Of a stretch of 5,670 nt of DNA, positions 5,320 through 5,670 are shown in pieces. Location: positions 1 to 5,670 of the forward strand of contig CALXGU010000110.1 of the NCBI GenBank assembly GCA_944387905.1, written 5' to 3'. The notes beneath the pieces were generated by a model that saw only the letters and a program-made list of their open reading frames with translations, was not told the DNA's origin and ran no database searches. Every line of letters begins with the position of its first letter. The stretch's first letter is position 1. The position numbers and the translations under genes were made by a program. The stretch comes from an uncultured Clostridia bacterium (GTDB taxonomy: Bacteria > Bacillota > Clostridia > Oscillospirales > QAKW01).

Positions 5320-5670
5320 ATGATTTTATTTGATGATGTATATAAAAATTATCCCAACGGAACAAACGCACTAAACGGCGTTAGTTTTGAAATTAAAGAT
5401 GGGGAATTTGTTTTTATTATAGGCCCAAGCGGTGCCGGAAAAAGCACTATTATAAAACTTCTTTTGAGAGAAGAACGACATTCAAGCGGTAAAATTATTG
5501 TAAATGATTTTAACGTGAATAAAATGAAAGACAGAAAAATACCCATGCTTCGCAGAAGCATGGGCGTTGTATTCCAGGATTTCAGGCTCATAGAAACAAT
5601 GACCGTGTATGAAAATGTGGCGTTTGCAATGCGCGTTATTGGCTGCAGCAATAAAACCATACGCCGCAGG
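5320..5670 (+). CDS. ftsE: Cell division ATP-binding protein FtsE (5' part, cut by window edge)
   Basis: FtsE is the cytoplasmic ATPase of the FtsEX complex, which with the membrane protein FtsX activates peptidoglycan hydrolases during division or elongation, and in some Firmicutes sporulation. The 117 visible residues are about half of a normal FtsE. They include Walker A GPSGAGKST (35-43) and the FtsE-specific stretch PMLRRSMGVVFQDFRLI (75-91), which contains the Q-loop Gln86, then MTVYENVAFAMRV. The signature motif, Walker B and the expected ftsX lie beyond the right edge. The start has AAAGG (5309-5313) 6 nt upstream and lies 15 nt after the CdaR/PucR-like stop codon, with no promoter or terminator between, so the two genes are likely co-transcribed. 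A perfect inverted repeat lies at codons 75-82. Confidence 0.95.
   Translation, partial: MILFDDVYKNYPNGTNALNGVSFEIKDGEFVFIIGPSGAGKSTIIKLLLREERHSSGKIIVNDFNVNKMKDRKIPMLRRSMGVVFQDFRLIETMTVYENVAFAMRVIGCSNKTIRRR
5542..5564 (+). repeat. Perfect 10-bp inverted repeat inside ftsE
   Basis: CCCATGCTTC (5542-5551) and GAAGCATGGG (5555-5564) are exact reverse complements around a three-base loop GCA. The sequence encodes the conserved PMLRRSMG stretch before the Q-loop. No T-run follows, so it is not a standard terminator. Confidence 0.75.

Noticed and set aside
5349..5660. A 103-codon open frame on the minus strand
   Set aside because: It is antisense to ftsE, whose motifs are unmistakable.

Overview
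The window looks like chromosomal housekeeping DNA from a low-GC Gram-positive of the class Clostridia, probably an Oscillospirales or Ruminococcaceae-type gut anaerobe. This rests on the AT-rich base composition, frequent ATA and AGA codons, purine-rich Shine-Dalgarno (SD) sites, a DUF4830-type membrane-anchored protein, and an orphan MsmX/UgpC-type ATPase near a CdaR/PucR-like regulator and ftsE. The taxonomic call is an inference from content; no rRNA or other marker is present. All genes lie on the + strand, and no mobile element, CRISPR array, tRNA or rRNA is visible.

Left part (1-2730). A hairpin terminator at 20-45 closes an upstream transcript whose gene is outside the window. A tight gene run follows: ribulose-phosphate 3-epimerase (rpe); an XRE-type DNA-binding protein 12 nt later; a small protein with one N-terminal membrane segment and a DUF4830-like extracytoplasmic domain; and an RsuA-type 16S rRNA pseudouridine synthase. 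The last gene has no SD of its own and follows the previous stop by 24 nt in the same frame. The run may form one operon, with a possible weak internal promoter before the DUF4830 gene.

Middle part (2731-4020). A 139-nt AT-rich spacer carries a plausible sigma-A promoter and a strong SD for an MsmX/MsmK/UgpC-type sugar ABC transporter ATPase. The gene ends in a perfect 12-bp hairpin terminator, so it is a single-gene unit. No permease or solute-binding protein is next to it, which fits an ATPase shared among several sugar importers.

Right part (4021-5670). A 200-nt regulatory region with inverted repeats and a near-perfect 16-17 bp direct repeat overlapping the promoter leads into a CdaR/PucR-like regulator (sugar-diacid-recognition-like N-terminus, degenerate GGDEF-like middle, C-terminal helix-turn-helix). 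ftsE begins 15 nt after it and runs off the right edge. It is the ATPase of the FtsEX complex that controls cell-wall hydrolases, and it carries a perfect 10-bp inverted repeat inside its coding sequence.

I see no clear candidate for a wholly new multi-gene system. The items most worth following up are the repeated element in the regulator's promoter, the XRE/DUF4830 gene pair, and the hairpin inside ftsE.
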